Shown: piece by piece, positions 32,266 through 41,862 of the stretch | How the letters are laid out: every line of letters starts with the position of its first letter | How positions within the stretch are numbered: position 1 is the first letter of the stretch | Assembly: GCA_009692205.1 (NCBI GenBank) | Contig: SHZR01000010.1 | Location: 16,531-80,530, forward strand | From: Gemmatimonadota bacterium | Lineage (GTDB): Bacteria; Gemmatimonadota; Gemmatimonadetes; Longimicrobiales; Gaopeijiaceae | Length of the DNA stretch: 64,000 nt | Direction of reading: 5' to 3' | Program-made: the position numbers and the translations under genes | The notes under the pieces: model-generated | What the model saw: the letters and a program-made list of their open reading frames with translations, nothing else | Database searches by the model: none | What the model was told of the DNA's origin: nothing

Positions 32266-33138
32266 ATGACTAGACCGATGCGTATCGCACTCCCGAGCAA
32301 GGGACGCCTCTCCGAGCGGGCGCTGCAGCTCTTGGAGCTGGCGGGGCTACGACCGGCGTTCGCGGCCGAACGCGCTTTGGTAGCGTCCTTGGGCGAGGGC
32401 TTCGAGGCAATCTTCGTCCGCGCCCAGGACATTCCCGAGTACGTCGCAGACGGGGCGGCCGAGCTCGGGGTCACGGGCGCCGACTGCGTCGCAGAGAGCG
32501 GGCGTGAGGTCACCGAGATCCTCGATCTCGGCTTCGGCCGGTGCAGGCTCGTCGTCGCGGCGAAGGACGAGTCGGACGTACGCTCCGCGAAGCAGTTGCC
32601 GGCGGGCACGCGCGTGGCGACGTCGTTCCCTCGCTGCGCGACCCGGCACTTCGAGACCCTCGGCATCCCGATCCGGATCGCGCCCGTGAGCGGCGCCACC
32701 GAGATCGCGCCGCACCTCGGCGTCGCGGACGTGATCGTGGACCTGACGTCCACGGGCTCGACCCTCAAGGTGAACGGCCTCCGGGAGATCGGCACCGTGC
32801 TCGAGTCGACCGCCCGCCTGGTGGGGAACGCCGCCGCCCTCGTGGACAAGAAGACCCGCCCGCTCATCGAGGAAGTCGCGACCGGGCTCGAGTCCGTGAT
32901 CCGGGCGCAAGAAAAGCGCTATCTGATGGCCAACGTGCCCAAGGCCAAGCTCGACGAAGTCCGGGCGGTGATCCCCGGACTCTCGGGTCCGACCATTGTC
33001 GAGGTGCTCGACTCGGGCACATGGGTGGCGGCACACGCGGTGGTCGATGCGGACGCGGTCTACCAGACGATCGCGAAGCTCAAGGCGCTCGGCGCGCAGG
33101 GCATCCTCGTCACGCGCATCGAGAGGCTCATGCCGTGA
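32266..33138 (+). CDS. hisG: ATP phosphoribosyltransferase, long form
   Basis: A 290-aa enzyme for the first, committed step of histidine synthesis: ATP plus PRPP to phosphoribosyl-ATP. The N-terminus MRIALPSKGRLSERALQLL and the PRPP-binding segment VADVIVDLTSTGSTLKVNGL are typical. The 75-residue C-terminal domain (ANVPKAKLDEVRAVIPGLSG, then ILVTRIERLM) marks the long, self-regulated form that is inhibited by histidine and needs no HisZ. GAAGGA lies 9 nt before the ATG. It is the first gene after the attenuator; its stop overlaps hisD (GTGA). Confidence 0.96.
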   Translation: MTRPMRIALPSKGRLSERALQLLELAGLRPAFAAERALVASLGEGFEAIFVRAQDIPEYVADGAAELGVTGADCVAESGREVTEILDLGFGRCRLVVAAKDESDVRSAKQLPAGTRVATSFPRCATRHFETLGIPIRIAPVSGATEIAPHLGVADVIVDLTSTGSTLKVNGLREIGTVLESTARLVGNAAALVDKKTRPLIEEVATGLESVIRAQEKRYLMANVPKAKLDEVRAVIPGLSGPTIVEVLDSGTWVAAHAVVDADAVYQTIAKLKALGAQGILVTRIERLMP

Positions 33139-34436
33139 GCGCCGTGTCCCTCTTCGCGCGCGGACGCCTCCGCGACCTGAGCCCGGCGACCGTTGCGAGG
33201 CTGCTCGCGCGGACGCCGAGCGACGATGCCAGGCTGGCCGCGGCCGTGTCTGCGATCCTCGCGGACGTGAAGGCACGGGGGGACGCGGCGCTCCGCGAGA
33301 TGGCCGCGAGTTTCGACCGTGTGAGCCTGGAAGCGATCGAAGTGCCGCGACGGGCGTGGCAAGACGCTGCAGCCACGCTCGACCCGCGCGTGCGCTCCGC
33401 GCTCGAACGCGCCGCCACGAATATCCGACGCTTCCACGAGGCCCAGATGCCCACCGACGTCACGCTCGAGGTCGAGCCCGGCGTGCGGATCACGCGGACA
33501 TGGACGCCGCTCGGCCGCGTCGGTGTGTACGCCCCGGGTGGACGGGCGGCGTATCCCAGCTCGGTCCTTATGGGTGTCGTCCCCGCCAAGGCCGCCGGCG
33601 TCGGGGAGGTGCTCGTGTGCTCGCCGCCCGGACCCGGCGGCCTACCGCCGCGCGAGGTGCTCGCCGCGTGCCTCATCGGGGGCGCGGACCGCCTCTTCGC
33701 GCTAGGCGGAGCCGGCGCGGTCGCCGCGCTCACGTTCGGCACGGAGAGCGTTCCTGTCGTGGACGCGGTCGTGGGGCCGGGCAACCGCTGGGTGACGGAG
33801 GCGAAGCGGCAGGTCGCCGGCGAGGTCCTGATCGACTCGCCTGCCGGCCCCTCCGAGGTGCTCGTGCTGGCGGATGCGTCCGCCGATGCGCGCCTCGTCG
33901 CGCTCGAGATCATGGCGCAGGCGGAGCACGATCCGGACGCCGCGTGCGTGCTCGTTACGACGTCCGCCGCGCTCGCAGCCGCGACCGAGGCCGAGCTCGC
34001 CGCACAGCTCGCGAGCGCGCCGCGCGCCGACATCTGCCGCCAGGCGCTCACGGCCTCCGGAGCCGTTCTGGTCGCCGACTCGCTCGACGAGGCCGTGGAC
34101 TTCGCGAACCGCTACTCGCCCGAGCACCTCTCGGTCATGACCGCGTCCGCCGCCATCGATGCGCTCAGGGTGCGCACCGCCGGCACGACGTTCGTCGGAC
34201 CCGCGGCCTCGGTGGCGTTCGGCGACTACATGACCGGCGCCAACCATGTCCTGCCGACCGCGGGGCGCGCGCGGAGCTTCTCCGGGCTGTCCACGATCAA
34301 TTACCTGCGCTCGTTCACGATCCAGACGATCACGCCCGAGGGCGCCGCCGCGATGGTGGCGGACGTCGTCGCACTCGCCGAGGCCGAGGGGCTGCCCGCG
34401 CACGCCGCAGCAGCGCGGGCGAGGAGGGCCTCGTGA
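33135..34436 (+). CDS. hisD: Histidinol dehydrogenase
   Basis: A 433-aa zinc enzyme oxidising histidinol twice with NAD to histidine, the last pathway step. GTG 33135 overlaps the hisG stop. Recognisable segments are GRVGVYAPGGRAAYPSSVLM, DAVVGPGNRWVTEAKRQV, the zinc/catalytic region IMAQAEHDPDA (Gln and His ligands), RYSPEHLSVM and TGANHVLPT (active-site and ligand His). The length is normal. It is the second gene of the overlapping his operon. Confidence 0.96.
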   Translation: MSAVSLFARGRLRDLSPATVARLLARTPSDDARLAAAVSAILADVKARGDAALREMAASFDRVSLEAIEVPRRAWQDAAATLDPRVRSALERAATNIRRFHEAQMPTDVTLEVEPGVRITRTWTPLGRVGVYAPGGRAAYPSSVLMGVVPAKAAGVGEVLVCSPPGPGGLPPREVLAACLIGGADRLFALGGAGAVAALTFGTESVPVVDAVVGPGNRWVTEAKRQVAGEVLIDSPAGPSEVLVLADASADARLVALEIMAQAEHDPDAACVLVTTSAALAAATEAELAAQLASAPRADICRQALTASGAVLVADSLDEAVDFANRYSPEHLSVMTASAAIDALRVRTAGTTFVGPAASVAFGDYMTGANHVLPTAGRARSFSGLSTINYLRSFTIQTITPEGAAAMVADVVALAEAEGLPAHAAAARARRAS

Positions 34437-35506
34437 CGCCGTTCCCACGCCAGGACTACGCGTCGCTCAGGATCTACGATCCCGGCCGGCGACCGGTCCC
34501 CGTCGATCTCTCGGACAACACCAACCTCTGGGGTCCGAACCCGGGCGCGCTCGCGCGTATCCGCTCCGCATCGCCCGACGACGTGCGGTGCTATCCCGAG
34601 GTCTACGCCGACACGCTGCGGGCCGCGGTCGCAGAGCGCTTCGGGGTATCGCCCGACTGCGTCACCACAGGGGCGGGCTCGGACGACATCCTCGACTCGG
34701 CGTTCCGCGCCGTGGCGGGCCCAGGGGACACCGTCGCGTTTCCCGCGCCCACGTTCGTGATGGCGGCCGAGCTCGCACTCGTGAACGGCATGCGGCCCCG
34801 GCCCGTGCCGTGGCGCCAGGCGCTCGCGGATCCGCGCACGCTGCTCGAAGGCGATCCGGCCGTCGTCTACCTCTGTCGCCCCAACAACCCGACCGGCTCT
34901 CTCGCGCCAGGCGCTTGGGTGGAGCGCCTGCTCGACCTCGCCGGACCGAACGGACCTCTCGTGGTGCTCGACGAGGCCTACGCGGACTTCGCGGGCGAGA
35001 CGCTGATCGGGTGGGCCGTCGAGCGCCCCAAGCTCCTGGTCGCTCGCACGTGCTCGAAGGCGTACGGCCTCGCGGGGCTGCGGTGTGGCTTCGCGGTCGC
35101 GCGGCCAGAGGTGGCGCTCGAAGTCGAGAAGTCGCGGGGGCCCTACAAGGTCTCGCGCCTCACCGCCGCGGCGGCGGCCGTCGCCGTGCGCGACGCGGGA
35201 GGATGGTCCGCGCGCACGGTCACCGAGTGCCTCGCCAACCGGGAGCGGCTCTTCCGCGAGCTCGTGGACCGCGGACTCCGGCCCCAGGAGTCGTCCGCTA
35301 ACTTCATCCTGTTCGCCGCACCGTCCGGCTCGGCCGCAGAAGACGCCATCGCGCTGCGCGAACAGGGTGTGGGCGTGCGTCCGTTCCAGGACATCCCCGA
35401 GTTGGGCGACGCGCTCCGGGTCACGGTCGCCCCGTGGCCGCTGCTCGAGCGCTTCCTCGAGGCGATGGACCGCCGCCTGGCCGCACTCGAGGAGATCTCA
35501 CGATGA
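34433..35506 (+). CDS. hisC: Histidinol-phosphate aminotransferase
   Basis: A 357-aa PLP aminotransferase converting imidazole-acetol phosphate to histidinol phosphate with glutamate. GTG 34433 overlaps the hisD stop. Visible motifs: LSDNTNLWGPNP, GAGSDDILDSAFRAV, PNNPTGSLAP, VLDEAYADFAGET, and the PLP-lysine segment TCSKAYGLAGLRCGFAVA. It is a class I/II fold-type I enzyme with a conserved Arg near the C-terminus (ALRVTVAP). Its stop overlaps hisH (ATGA). Confidence 0.94.
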   Translation: MTPFPRQDYASLRIYDPGRRPVPVDLSDNTNLWGPNPGALARIRSASPDDVRCYPEVYADTLRAAVAERFGVSPDCVTTGAGSDDILDSAFRAVAGPGDTVAFPAPTFVMAAELALVNGMRPRPVPWRQALADPRTLLEGDPAVVYLCRPNNPTGSLAPGAWVERLLDLAGPNGPLVVLDEAYADFAGETLIGWAVERPKLLVARTCSKAYGLAGLRCGFAVARPEVALEVEKSRGPYKVSRLTAAAAAVAVRDAGGWSARTVTECLANRERLFRELVDRGLRPQESSANFILFAAPSGSAAEDAIALREQGVGVRPFQDIPELGDALRVTVAPWPLLERFLEAMDRRLAALEEISR

Positions 35507-36105
35507 ACGTCGCGCTGTTCGACTACGGTGCCGGCAACCTGCACTCGCTCGGCAAGGCGCTCGAGGAAGCGGGCGCACGCGTGACCGTGACGTCCGACTG
35601 GAAGGACGCGCTCGCGCAGGACGCGCTCGTGCTCCCGGGCGTGGGCGCGTTCGGGCCGGCCGCAGCGGCGCTCCCGAAGGACCCGGCGCCCGTCCGCGAC
35701 GCGCTCGCGGCGGGCATGCCCTGCCTCGGCATCTGTCTCGGTATGCAGCTTCTCTTCGATGACTCGGAGGAAGCCGCGGGCCACGGCATCGGACTGATGC
35801 CGGGCAAGGTGCGCCTCCTCGACGCCCGCATCGTCCCGCAGATGGGATGGAACGACGTCGAGACGGGGCCGGATCCGATCTTCGCCGGAGTGGAGGATCT
35901 CGTGGCGTACTTCGCGAACTCGTACGTCTGCATTCCGACCGACATCTCGGATGCGATCGCCTGGTCGGAGTACGACGGCATCCGCTCCGCCGCGGGCGCG
36001 CGGCGTTCCAACACCTGGGGCCTGCAGTTCCACCCGGAGAAGAGCTCCGGGCCCGGCCGGCGCATCATCGCCAACTTCGTCGCGCTCGCACGGGAGCCAT
36101 CGTGA
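35503..36105 (+). CDS. hisH: Imidazole glycerol phosphate synthase, glutaminase subunit
   Basis: A 200-aa class I glutamine amidotransferase that feeds ammonia to HisF. The start at ATG 35503 (MNVALFDYGAGNLHSLGKAL) overlaps the hisC stop. The nucleophile Cys is in PCLGICLGMQLLF, the oxyanion segment is LPGVGAFG, and the His/Glu of the triad are in WGLQFHPEKSSGPG. Its partner hisF lies three genes downstream. The stop overlaps hisA (GTGA). Confidence 0.95.
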   Translation: MNVALFDYGAGNLHSLGKALEEAGARVTVTSDWKDALAQDALVLPGVGAFGPAAAALPKDPAPVRDALAAGMPCLGICLGMQLLFDDSEEAAGHGIGLMPGKVRLLDARIVPQMGWNDVETGPDPIFAGVEDLVAYFANSYVCIPTDISDAIAWSEYDGIRSAAGARRSNTWGLQFHPEKSSGPGRRIIANFVALAREPS

Positions 36106-36836
36106 TCGCGGCCCCGGCGGTGGACGTGAAGGGCGGGCGCTGCGTCCAGCTCGTGGGCGGACGCCCCGACGCGGTCGCGGTCTCGCTTCCGGACCCCGTC
36201 GCGGCGGCCGACCGCTGGAGCCGTGCCGGCTTCGGCACGCTCCACATCGTGGATCTCGACGCCGCACTGGGCATGGGTGACAACCTCGACGTCATCCTCG
36301 AGGTGATTCGCACGACGGCTGCCGAGACACAGGTCGGAGGAGGCATCCGGGACGATGCGCGCGTCGAGAAGCTGCTCGACGCGGGTGCCGACCGCATCGT
36401 CGTGGGCACGAGGGCGCTCGACGACCCCGAGTGGCTCGCGCGACTGTCCGCGCGGTACCCGAGCCGCGTGATGGTCGCGCTCGACACGCGCGACGGTCGC
36501 ATCCTGCGCAGGGGATGGACCGAGGAGTCGCACCTGGAGCTCGCGACGTACCTTCCTGAGCTCGCCGCGCTCCCGCTCGCCGGCATCCTGTCGACCAACG
36601 TGGCGCGGGAGGGTCGTCTCCAGGGGATCGACCGCGAGGCGTGTCGCGAGGTCATTGTAAACAGCCCGCACCCCGTCTGGGCCTCCGGGGGAGTCACCAC
36701 GACCGACGAGCTCGAGTACCTGGACGGCACGGGTGCGGCGGGCGTGGTGCTCGGAATGGCGCTCTACACGGATACCTTGAACGCAAGCGACGTCGCGGCC
36801 CGCTGGGGGCGCGCAAACACGGCGAAGAACCGATGA
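36102..36836 (+). CDS. hisA: ProFAR isomerase (HisA)
   Basis: A 244-aa (beta/alpha)8 barrel performing the Amadori rearrangement of ProFAR to PRFAR. GTG 36102 overlaps the hisH stop. The first catalytic Asp is in [17 protein letters not shown] and the second in [16 protein letters not shown], the two half-barrel positions expected for HisA/HisF. The phosphate-binding loops are [10 protein letters not shown] and [13 protein letters not shown]. The sequence is somewhat divergent (VDVKGG rather than IDLKDG), but order and motifs make the call safe. The stop overlaps hisB (ATGA). Confidence 0.92.
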   Translation: MIAAPAVDVKGGRCVQLVGGRPDAVAVSLPDPVAAADRWSRAGFGTLHIVDLDAALGMGDNLDVILEVIRTTAAETQVGGGIRDDARVEKLLDAGADRIVVGTRALDDPEWLARLSARYPSRVMVALDTRDGRILRRGWTEESHLELATYLPELAALPLAGILSTNVAREGRLQGIDREACREVIVNSPHPVWASGGVTTTDELEYLDGTGAAGVVLGMALYTDTLNASDVAARWGRANTAKNR

Positions 36837-37372
36837 GCAAGCTGAAGAGAGAGACGAAGGAGACGCGCATCGTCGCCGACGTGCGCATCGGCAGCGGCAA
36901 AGCGAAGGTCCAGACCGGCGATCAGTTCCTGACGCACATGGTCGAGACGCTCGCGCGCTACGCGGGAGTCGACATCGAGCTCGAGGCAACCGGCGATCTC
37001 CGTCACCACCTCGTCGAGGACGTCGCCATCGTGCTGGGGCTCGCCTTGAAGGACGAGGTGCCCGAGCGCTGCGCGCGATACGGGTGGGCCGAGGTCCCCA
37101 TGGACGAGGCGCTGGCTTCCGCCGCGATCGATATCGGTGGTCGGCCCTACTACGTGGGCCGGCTGCCGTCGAGGCTGTACGCGCACTTCCTGCACTCGTT
37201 CGCCACGAACCTGGACGCGACGCTCCACGTGCGGGTGCTCCGGGGCAACGACCGCCACCACAAGGTGGAGGCGGCCATCAAGGCGACCGGGCTCGCGCTC
37301 AGGCAGGCGCTCACCGAGGGCGATCAGGTGTTCAGCACGAAGGGCTCCGTGAAGATCGAGCGGATCGGCTGA
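36833..37372 (+). CDS. hisB: Imidazoleglycerol-phosphate dehydratase, divergent
   Basis: A 179-aa manganese enzyme dehydrating IGP to imidazole-acetol phosphate. It is monofunctional, lacking the phosphatase domain of E. coli HisB. Both metal-binding His clusters are kept: HHLVED in [13 protein letters not shown] and HHKVEA in [14 protein letters not shown]. Two details differ from the usual family wording: FLDHM is FLTHM, and the Asp-Asp before the first HH is replaced by Leu-Arg. At 179 aa it is also slightly short (about 195 is usual). The hisF start (TGATG) overlaps its stop. A histidinol-phosphate phosphatase must be encoded elsewhere. Confidence 0.9.
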   Translation: MSKLKRETKETRIVADVRIGSGKAKVQTGDQFLTHMVETLARYAGVDIELEATGDLRHHLVEDVAIVLGLALKDEVPERCARYGWAEVPMDEALASAAIDIGGRPYYVGRLPSRLYAHFLHSFATNLDATLHVRVLRGNDRHHKVEAAIKATGLALRQALTEGDQVFSTKGSVKIERIG

Positions 37373-38160
37373 TGCTCCGCCCGCGCGTGATCGTGTGCCT
37401 CGACGTGAAGGACGGGCGCGTCGTGAAAGGCACACAGTTCCAGAACCTGCGCGACGTCGGCGACCCGGTGGAGCTCGCCACGCGCTACGAGGCCGAGGGC
37501 GCGGACGAGGTGGTCTTCCTCGACGTGTCCGCGTCCAAAGAAGCGCGCGGCACGCTGCTCGAAGTCGTCCGCCGCACGGCCGAGAGGCTCTTCGTACCGC
37601 TCACGGTCGGCGGCGGCGTCCGCTCGGCCGCCGACATCGGACCGCTCCTGCGCGCCGGCGCCGACAAGATCAGCGTCAACACCGCCGCGGTTCGTGACCC
37701 CGGTTTGCTGTCGCTCGGCGCGGAGAGATTCGGCAGCCAGTGCATCGTCGCGAGCATCGATGCGCTGCGCGAGAACGAGAGGTGGCGCTGCTACACCCAC
37801 GGCGGCACCGAGCGGACGGAGCTGGATGCGGTCGAGTGGGCCGCCGAGTGCGAGGCGCGTGGTGCCGGAGAGATCCTGCTGACCTCGATCGATCAGGACG
37901 GCGCGCGGAACGGCTACGACCTCGAGCTCACGAGACAGGTCGCCGACAGCGTTCCGGTCCCCGTCATCGCGTCGGGCGGTGCCGGAGGGGCCGAGCACCT
38001 GCGCGACGCGTTCACCGACGGGCACGCGTCCGCGGCACTGGTCGCGGGCATCTTGCACGACGGTCTCACCACAGTGGGCGCGCTCAAGTCGGCGCTCAAC
38101 GGCTGGGGCATCGCCGTGCGACCGGTCGCCAACCTCCGCCCCAGCGAGGCCCTCTCGTGA
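37372..38160 (+). CDS. hisF: Imidazole glycerol phosphate synthase, cyclase subunit
   Basis: A 262-aa (beta/alpha)8 barrel that uses ammonia from HisH to convert PRFAR into IGP and AICAR. The start ATG 37372 overlaps the hisB stop. Catalytic Asp residues lie in [15 protein letters not shown] and [14 protein letters not shown]. Other segments are [50 protein letters not shown] and [12 protein letters not shown]. The length and order are typical. The stop overlaps hisIE (GTGA). Confidence 0.97.
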   Translation: MLRPRVIVCLDVKDGRVVKGTQFQNLRDVGDPVELATRYEAEGADEVVFLDVSASKEARGTLLEVVRRTAERLFVPLTVGGGVRSAADIGPLLRAGADKISVNTAAVRDPGLLSLGAERFGSQCIVASIDALRENERWRCYTHGGTERTELDAVEWAAECEARGAGEILLTSIDQDGARNGYDLELTRQVADSVPVPVIASGGAGGAEHLRDAFTDGHASAALVAGILHDGLTTVGALKSALNGWGIAVRPVANLRPSEALS

Positions 38161-38780
38161 CCGACCGTACGCTCTCGACCGTCTCCGACCTGGACGCGCT
38201 CGACTTCGACCGCTCGGGCGGGCTCCTTCCCGTAGTCGTGCAGGACGCCGCGACCGGCGAGGCGCTCATGCTCGCGTTCGCGAACCGCGCGGCTCTCGAG
38301 AAGACGCTCGAGACGGGCCAGATGCATTTCTGGTCGCGAAGCCGCAACGAACTTTGGCGAAAGGGTGAGACGAGCGGCAACACGCTCGCACTCGTCTCGC
38401 TGCACACCGACTGCGATTCCGACACCGTGCTCGCGCGCGTGACCCCCGCAGGGCCCACGTGCCACACGGGTGAGCGGAGCTGTTTCGGCGACGGCGCCGA
38501 TGTCGCGGTCGCCGCGCTGGCCCGCCTGGACCGCACGCTCGCCACGCGCGAGCGCGACCGGCCCGAAGGCAGCTACACCGTGCGCTTGCTCGACGACCCG
38601 AACCTCCGCCTGAAGAAGCTGGGCGAGGAGACTGCCGAGCTGATCGCGGCGCTCGCCACTCGCGACTCCAAGCGTGCGGTAGAAGAAGCGGCCGACCTCG
38701 TCTACCACGTGCTCGTGGCGCTGCGGGCGACCGGGGTCGACGTGTCCGCGCTGCTCGAGGAGATGGATCGGCGGGCATGA
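38157..38780 (+). CDS. hisIE: Bifunctional phosphoribosyl-AMP cyclohydrolase / phosphoribosyl-ATP pyrophosphatase
   Basis: A 207-aa fusion for steps two and three of the pathway. The HisI domain (about 1-115) has [37 protein letters not shown] and the metal-binding [10 protein letters not shown] and [11 protein letters not shown]. The HisE domain (about 120-207) has [27 protein letters not shown] and [16 protein letters not shown], an all-alpha MazG-like fold. GTG 38157 overlaps the hisF stop; its own stop overlaps the ABC transporter gene (ATGA). Confidence 0.96.
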   Translation: MTDRTLSTVSDLDALDFDRSGGLLPVVVQDAATGEALMLAFANRAALEKTLETGQMHFWSRSRNELWRKGETSGNTLALVSLHTDCDSDTVLARVTPAGPTCHTGERSCFGDGADVAVAALARLDRTLATRERDRPEGSYTVRLLDDPNLRLKKLGEETAELIAALATRDSKRAVEEAADLVYHVLVALRATGVDVSALLEEMDRRA

Positions 38781-40585
38781 GCGGCGACGTCGCCTTCCAC
38801 GAGGAGGAGGCGCTCGGCAAGGCGTACGACGGCCGTCTCATGAGGCGGCTGCTGCGCTACCTGCGGCCGTACTGGAAGCAGGTGGGGCTCGCGCTCCTCG
38901 TGCTCCTGCTCGCCGCCGCGGCGAACATCGTCGGGCCGTGGGTCACGCAGCGCGCCATCGACGAGGCGATCCCCAACCAAGACGGGGACTTCCTCGGCCT
39001 CCTCGCGGTCGTCTTCCTCGCCACCGTGGTCGTTGGCTTCGTGCTCGAGTATGTCGAGTCCGTCGTCACGACCTGGCTCGGGCAATCGGTCATGTACGAC
39101 CTGCGCAAGGAGATCTTCGCCAAACTCCAGCGCGCCGATCTGAAGTTCTACGACAAGAACCCGATCGGTCGCCTCATGACGCGCGTCACCAACGACGTCG
39201 AGACGCTGAACGAGTTGTTCAGCTCCGGAGTGGTGACCGTCTTCGGCGACCTGTTCACGCTCGCGTTCATCGTGGTCGCGATGCTCGGCATGAACTGGAG
39301 GCTCGCGCTCGTCACGTTCAGCGTGCTACCGCTGGTCGTGATCGTGGTGTTCGTCTTCCGTGCGAAGATCCGCGACGCGTACCGCGACATCCGCGTGCGC
39401 CTCGCGCGTGTGAACGCCTTCATGCACGAGCGCTTCACCGGGATCCGCGTGGTGCAGCTCTTCAACCGGGAGAAGGCGGACGCCGCGCGGTTGGCCGAAC
39501 TGAACGACGATCACCTCCAGTCCCACCTGCGCTCGATCACGTACTACGCGCTCTTCTTCCCCCTCATGGAGTTCTTCACCGCGCTCGCCCTGGCGCTGAT
39601 CATCTGGTACGGCGGTGTGCGGAGCCTGGACGGAACCATCACCGTCGGCGTGATCGCGGCGTTCCTCCAGTACGCGCGCAGGTTCTTCCAGCCCATCCAG
39701 GACCTGTCGGAGAAGTACAACCTCCTGCAGGGCGCGATGGCGTCTTCGGAGCGGGTGTTCAAGCTGCTCGACCACGAGATCGCGGTCGTCGATCCGGCCC
39801 GCCCGAAACCGATGCCCGAGCCCGCCGAGGGCCGCATCGAGTTCGACCATGTCTGGTTCGCGTACGGCACCGACCAGGCGGGCGAGCCGGACTGGGTCCT
39901 CAAAGACGTCAGCCTCGAGGTCCGGCCCGGCGAGAAGGTGGCCATCGTCGGCCATACCGGCGCCGGCAAGACCACGCTCATCAACCTGCTCATGCGGTTC
40001 TACGACCCTACGCGGGGTCGCATCCTCCTCGACGGCACGCCGATTCACGAGCTGCGCCTCCAAGACCTCCGCTCGCGCATCGGCCTCGTGCTCCAGGACG
40101 TGTTCCTGTTCAGTCAGGACGTCGGCTACAACATCCGGCTCGGCTCGAGCGAGATCGACCAAGACCGCATCCGCGCCGCGGCGGAGCGCGTGGGCGCGGC
40201 GGCGTTCATCGACCGGCTCCCGCGCGGCTACGATCAGCCTCTCGGCGAGCGCGGCTCCACGCTCTCGGTCGGCGAGCGCCAGCTCGTGAGCTTCGCGCGG
40301 GCGCTCGCGTTCGACCCCGGCATCCTGGTGCTCGACGAAGCCACCAGCTCGGTGGACTCCGAGATCGAGGCGAAGATCGAGGCCGCCACCGACGAGCTGC
40401 TCCAGGGGCGCACATCGCTCGTGATCGCGCACCGGCTCTCCACCGTGCAGAACGCCGACCGCATCGTGGTGTTACATCACGGTGAGGTGCGTGAGCGAGG
40501 GACGCACGCGGAGCTGCTCGCGGCGGGCGGACTATACGCGCGCCTGCACGAGCTGCAGTTCGCGCCGGTGGAGGGAATTCGTTGA
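38777..40585 (+). CDS. ABC exporter, fused permease and ATPase (MsbA/MdlB-like)
   Basis: A 602-aa half-transporter with six transmembrane helices (about 35-330) and a nucleotide-binding domain (about 355-590). Walker A is GHTGAGKTT near 393, Walker B is ILVLDEATSSVDSE, and the signature is LSVGERQ instead of LSGGQ. The H-loop is AHRLSTV. Half-transporters of this type dimerise and export lipids, peptides or drugs. It follows hisIE with an ATGA overlap, so it should be made with the histidine enzymes; nothing in the sequence shows a histidine-related substrate. Confidence 0.9.
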   Translation: MSGDVAFHEEEALGKAYDGRLMRRLLRYLRPYWKQVGLALLVLLLAAAANIVGPWVTQRAIDEAIPNQDGDFLGLLAVVFLATVVVGFVLEYVESVVTTWLGQSVMYDLRKEIFAKLQRADLKFYDKNPIGRLMTRVTNDVETLNELFSSGVVTVFGDLFTLAFIVVAMLGMNWRLALVTFSVLPLVVIVVFVFRAKIRDAYRDIRVRLARVNAFMHERFTGIRVVQLFNREKADAARLAELNDDHLQSHLRSITYYALFFPLMEFFTALALALIIWYGGVRSLDGTITVGVIAAFLQYARRFFQPIQDLSEKYNLLQGAMASSERVFKLLDHEIAVVDPARPKPMPEPAEGRIEFDHVWFAYGTDQAGEPDWVLKDVSLEVRPGEKVAIVGHTGAGKTTLINLLMRFYDPTRGRILLDGTPIHELRLQDLRSRIGLVLQDVFLFSQDVGYNIRLGSSEIDQDRIRAAAERVGAAAFIDRLPRGYDQPLGERGSTLSVGERQLVSFARALAFDPGILVLDEATSSVDSEIEAKIEAATDELLQGRTSLVIAHRLSTVQNADRIVVLHHGEVRERGTHAELLAAGGLYARLHELQFAPVEGIR

Positions 40586-41829
40586 ACGGATGGGCCCTGC
40601 GTCCCCCACTCCTGGGGGTAGCCTTCTCGCTCGCCACTCTGGCGCTGAGCTCGCACGCGCACGCACACGCGCAGACCCCCGCCGACGCTCCCCGGGTCGA
40701 TGGCGAGTACGGGCTCTACGTCACGCGCAACGCGGACAAGCTGCGGGTCGCATGGCTGACGCGTCGCGCGGGAGCGGGGTGGGCGCAATTGGTGACGGCA
40801 GACGGGATCGCCGGGGCCGCCGTGACCACTCAGGCCGGGGTCGAGCATGCCGTTCGCTTCGTCCATTCTGGCGACGACACGGTGATCGTCCGCTACGGCG
40901 CGAGGGACGACGCTACCGATCGCCACGAGACCGGGTTGCGCCTGACCCTAGCTCCCCGACGGCCGCCCGTCACCCACTCCGGAGTCGATTCGATCTTCGT
41001 GATGGGCGACATCCACGGCGAGATGGACACGCTCCGGACCGTGCTGAGGAACGCGGGGGTGATCGACACCCGCGGCGCGTGGAGCGCCGGGCAAGCCCAC
41101 CTCGTCGTGGTCGGGGACATGGTGGACCGCGGGAACGACGCGACCGCGGTGCTCTGGTATCTCTACGGCCTCGAGCCCCAGGCCGAAGCCGCCGGCGGTC
41201 GCCTGAGCGTCGTCCTGGGCAACCACGAGATCATGGTTCTGCTCAACGACCTCCGCTATGTGCAGCCGAAGGAGAGGGCGATCGCCGAGGCGCACGGCGT
41301 CAGTTACGACCGCATGTTCGACCCCAGGCACTCCATCCTGGGCACCTGGCTCGCGTCCAAGCCCGCGGTGATCCGCGTCGACGACGTCCTGTTCGCCCAC
41401 GGCGGTGTGTCCGCCGACTATCTCAGCTACTCGCTCGAGTCGCTCGACGACTCGCTGGCGGCTTTCAGCCGCGAGGAGCTGTTCTACCGCTGGTCCGACT
41501 CGACCTACACCACCCCGCCCGACACCGCGGGCGTGAACCGGCGTGACGCCCTCTTCATGGGAGAGCGGAGCCCCCTCTGGTACCGTGCCTACGTCAACAC
41601 GAACGATGTTCGCGCCGAGCTCGACTCGGTTCTCGAGCACTTCGGTGCCCGGCTGCACGTGGTCGGCCACACGGCTCTCGAACCGATCACCCCGACGTAT
41701 GGGGGCGACGTCATCGCGGCGAACACCGTTCCGTTCGCGGCCGAGATATTGCTCCTGGTCCGGGACGGACGAGACTACGAGCGCTGGCGCTTCCGGACGT
41801 CCGGACCGCCCGAGCGGATCGACCCTTAA
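40582..41829 (+). CDS. Secreted metallophosphoesterase (Shewanella-like/PPP-type phosphatase)
   Basis: A 415-aa exported phosphatase. A TTG start overlaps the ABC gene stop (TTGA). The signal peptide runs to about residue 31 (SHAHAHAQ). The catalytic domain from about 140 has all PPP-family metal motifs: GDIHGEMDTL, GDMVDRGNDA, GNHEIM, FAHGGVS and VGHTAL. Two metal ions would support hydrolysis of phosphomonoesters in the periplasm. Residues 32-135 form an N-terminal beta domain not found in simple members. It ends the nine-junction chain of overlaps that begins at hisG. Confidence 0.88.
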   Translation: MNGWALRPPLLGVAFSLATLALSSHAHAHAQTPADAPRVDGEYGLYVTRNADKLRVAWLTRRAGAGWAQLVTADGIAGAAVTTQAGVEHAVRFVHSGDDTVIVRYGARDDATDRHETGLRLTLAPRRPPVTHSGVDSIFVMGDIHGEMDTLRTVLRNAGVIDTRGAWSAGQAHLVVVGDMVDRGNDATAVLWYLYGLEPQAEAAGGRLSVVLGNHEIMVLLNDLRYVQPKERAIAEAHGVSYDRMFDPRHSILGTWLASKPAVIRVDDVLFAHGGVSADYLSYSLESLDDSLAAFSREELFYRWSDSTYTTPPDTAGVNRRDALFMGERSPLWYRAYVNTNDVRAELDSVLEHFGARLHVVGHTALEPITPTYGGDVIAANTVPFAAEILLLVRDGRDYERWRFRTSGPPERIDP

Positions 41830-41862
41830 GTCGATCGGCCGGTTACCCGGCCGTGCTGCTTT

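Noticed and set aside
40582..41829. Metallophosphoesterase as the missing histidinol-phosphate phosphatase of the his operon
   Set aside because: It has a signal peptide and PPP-type motifs, so it should act in the periplasm, whereas histidinol phosphate is made in the cytosol. Known HolPases are PHP, HAD or inositol-phosphatase-like.
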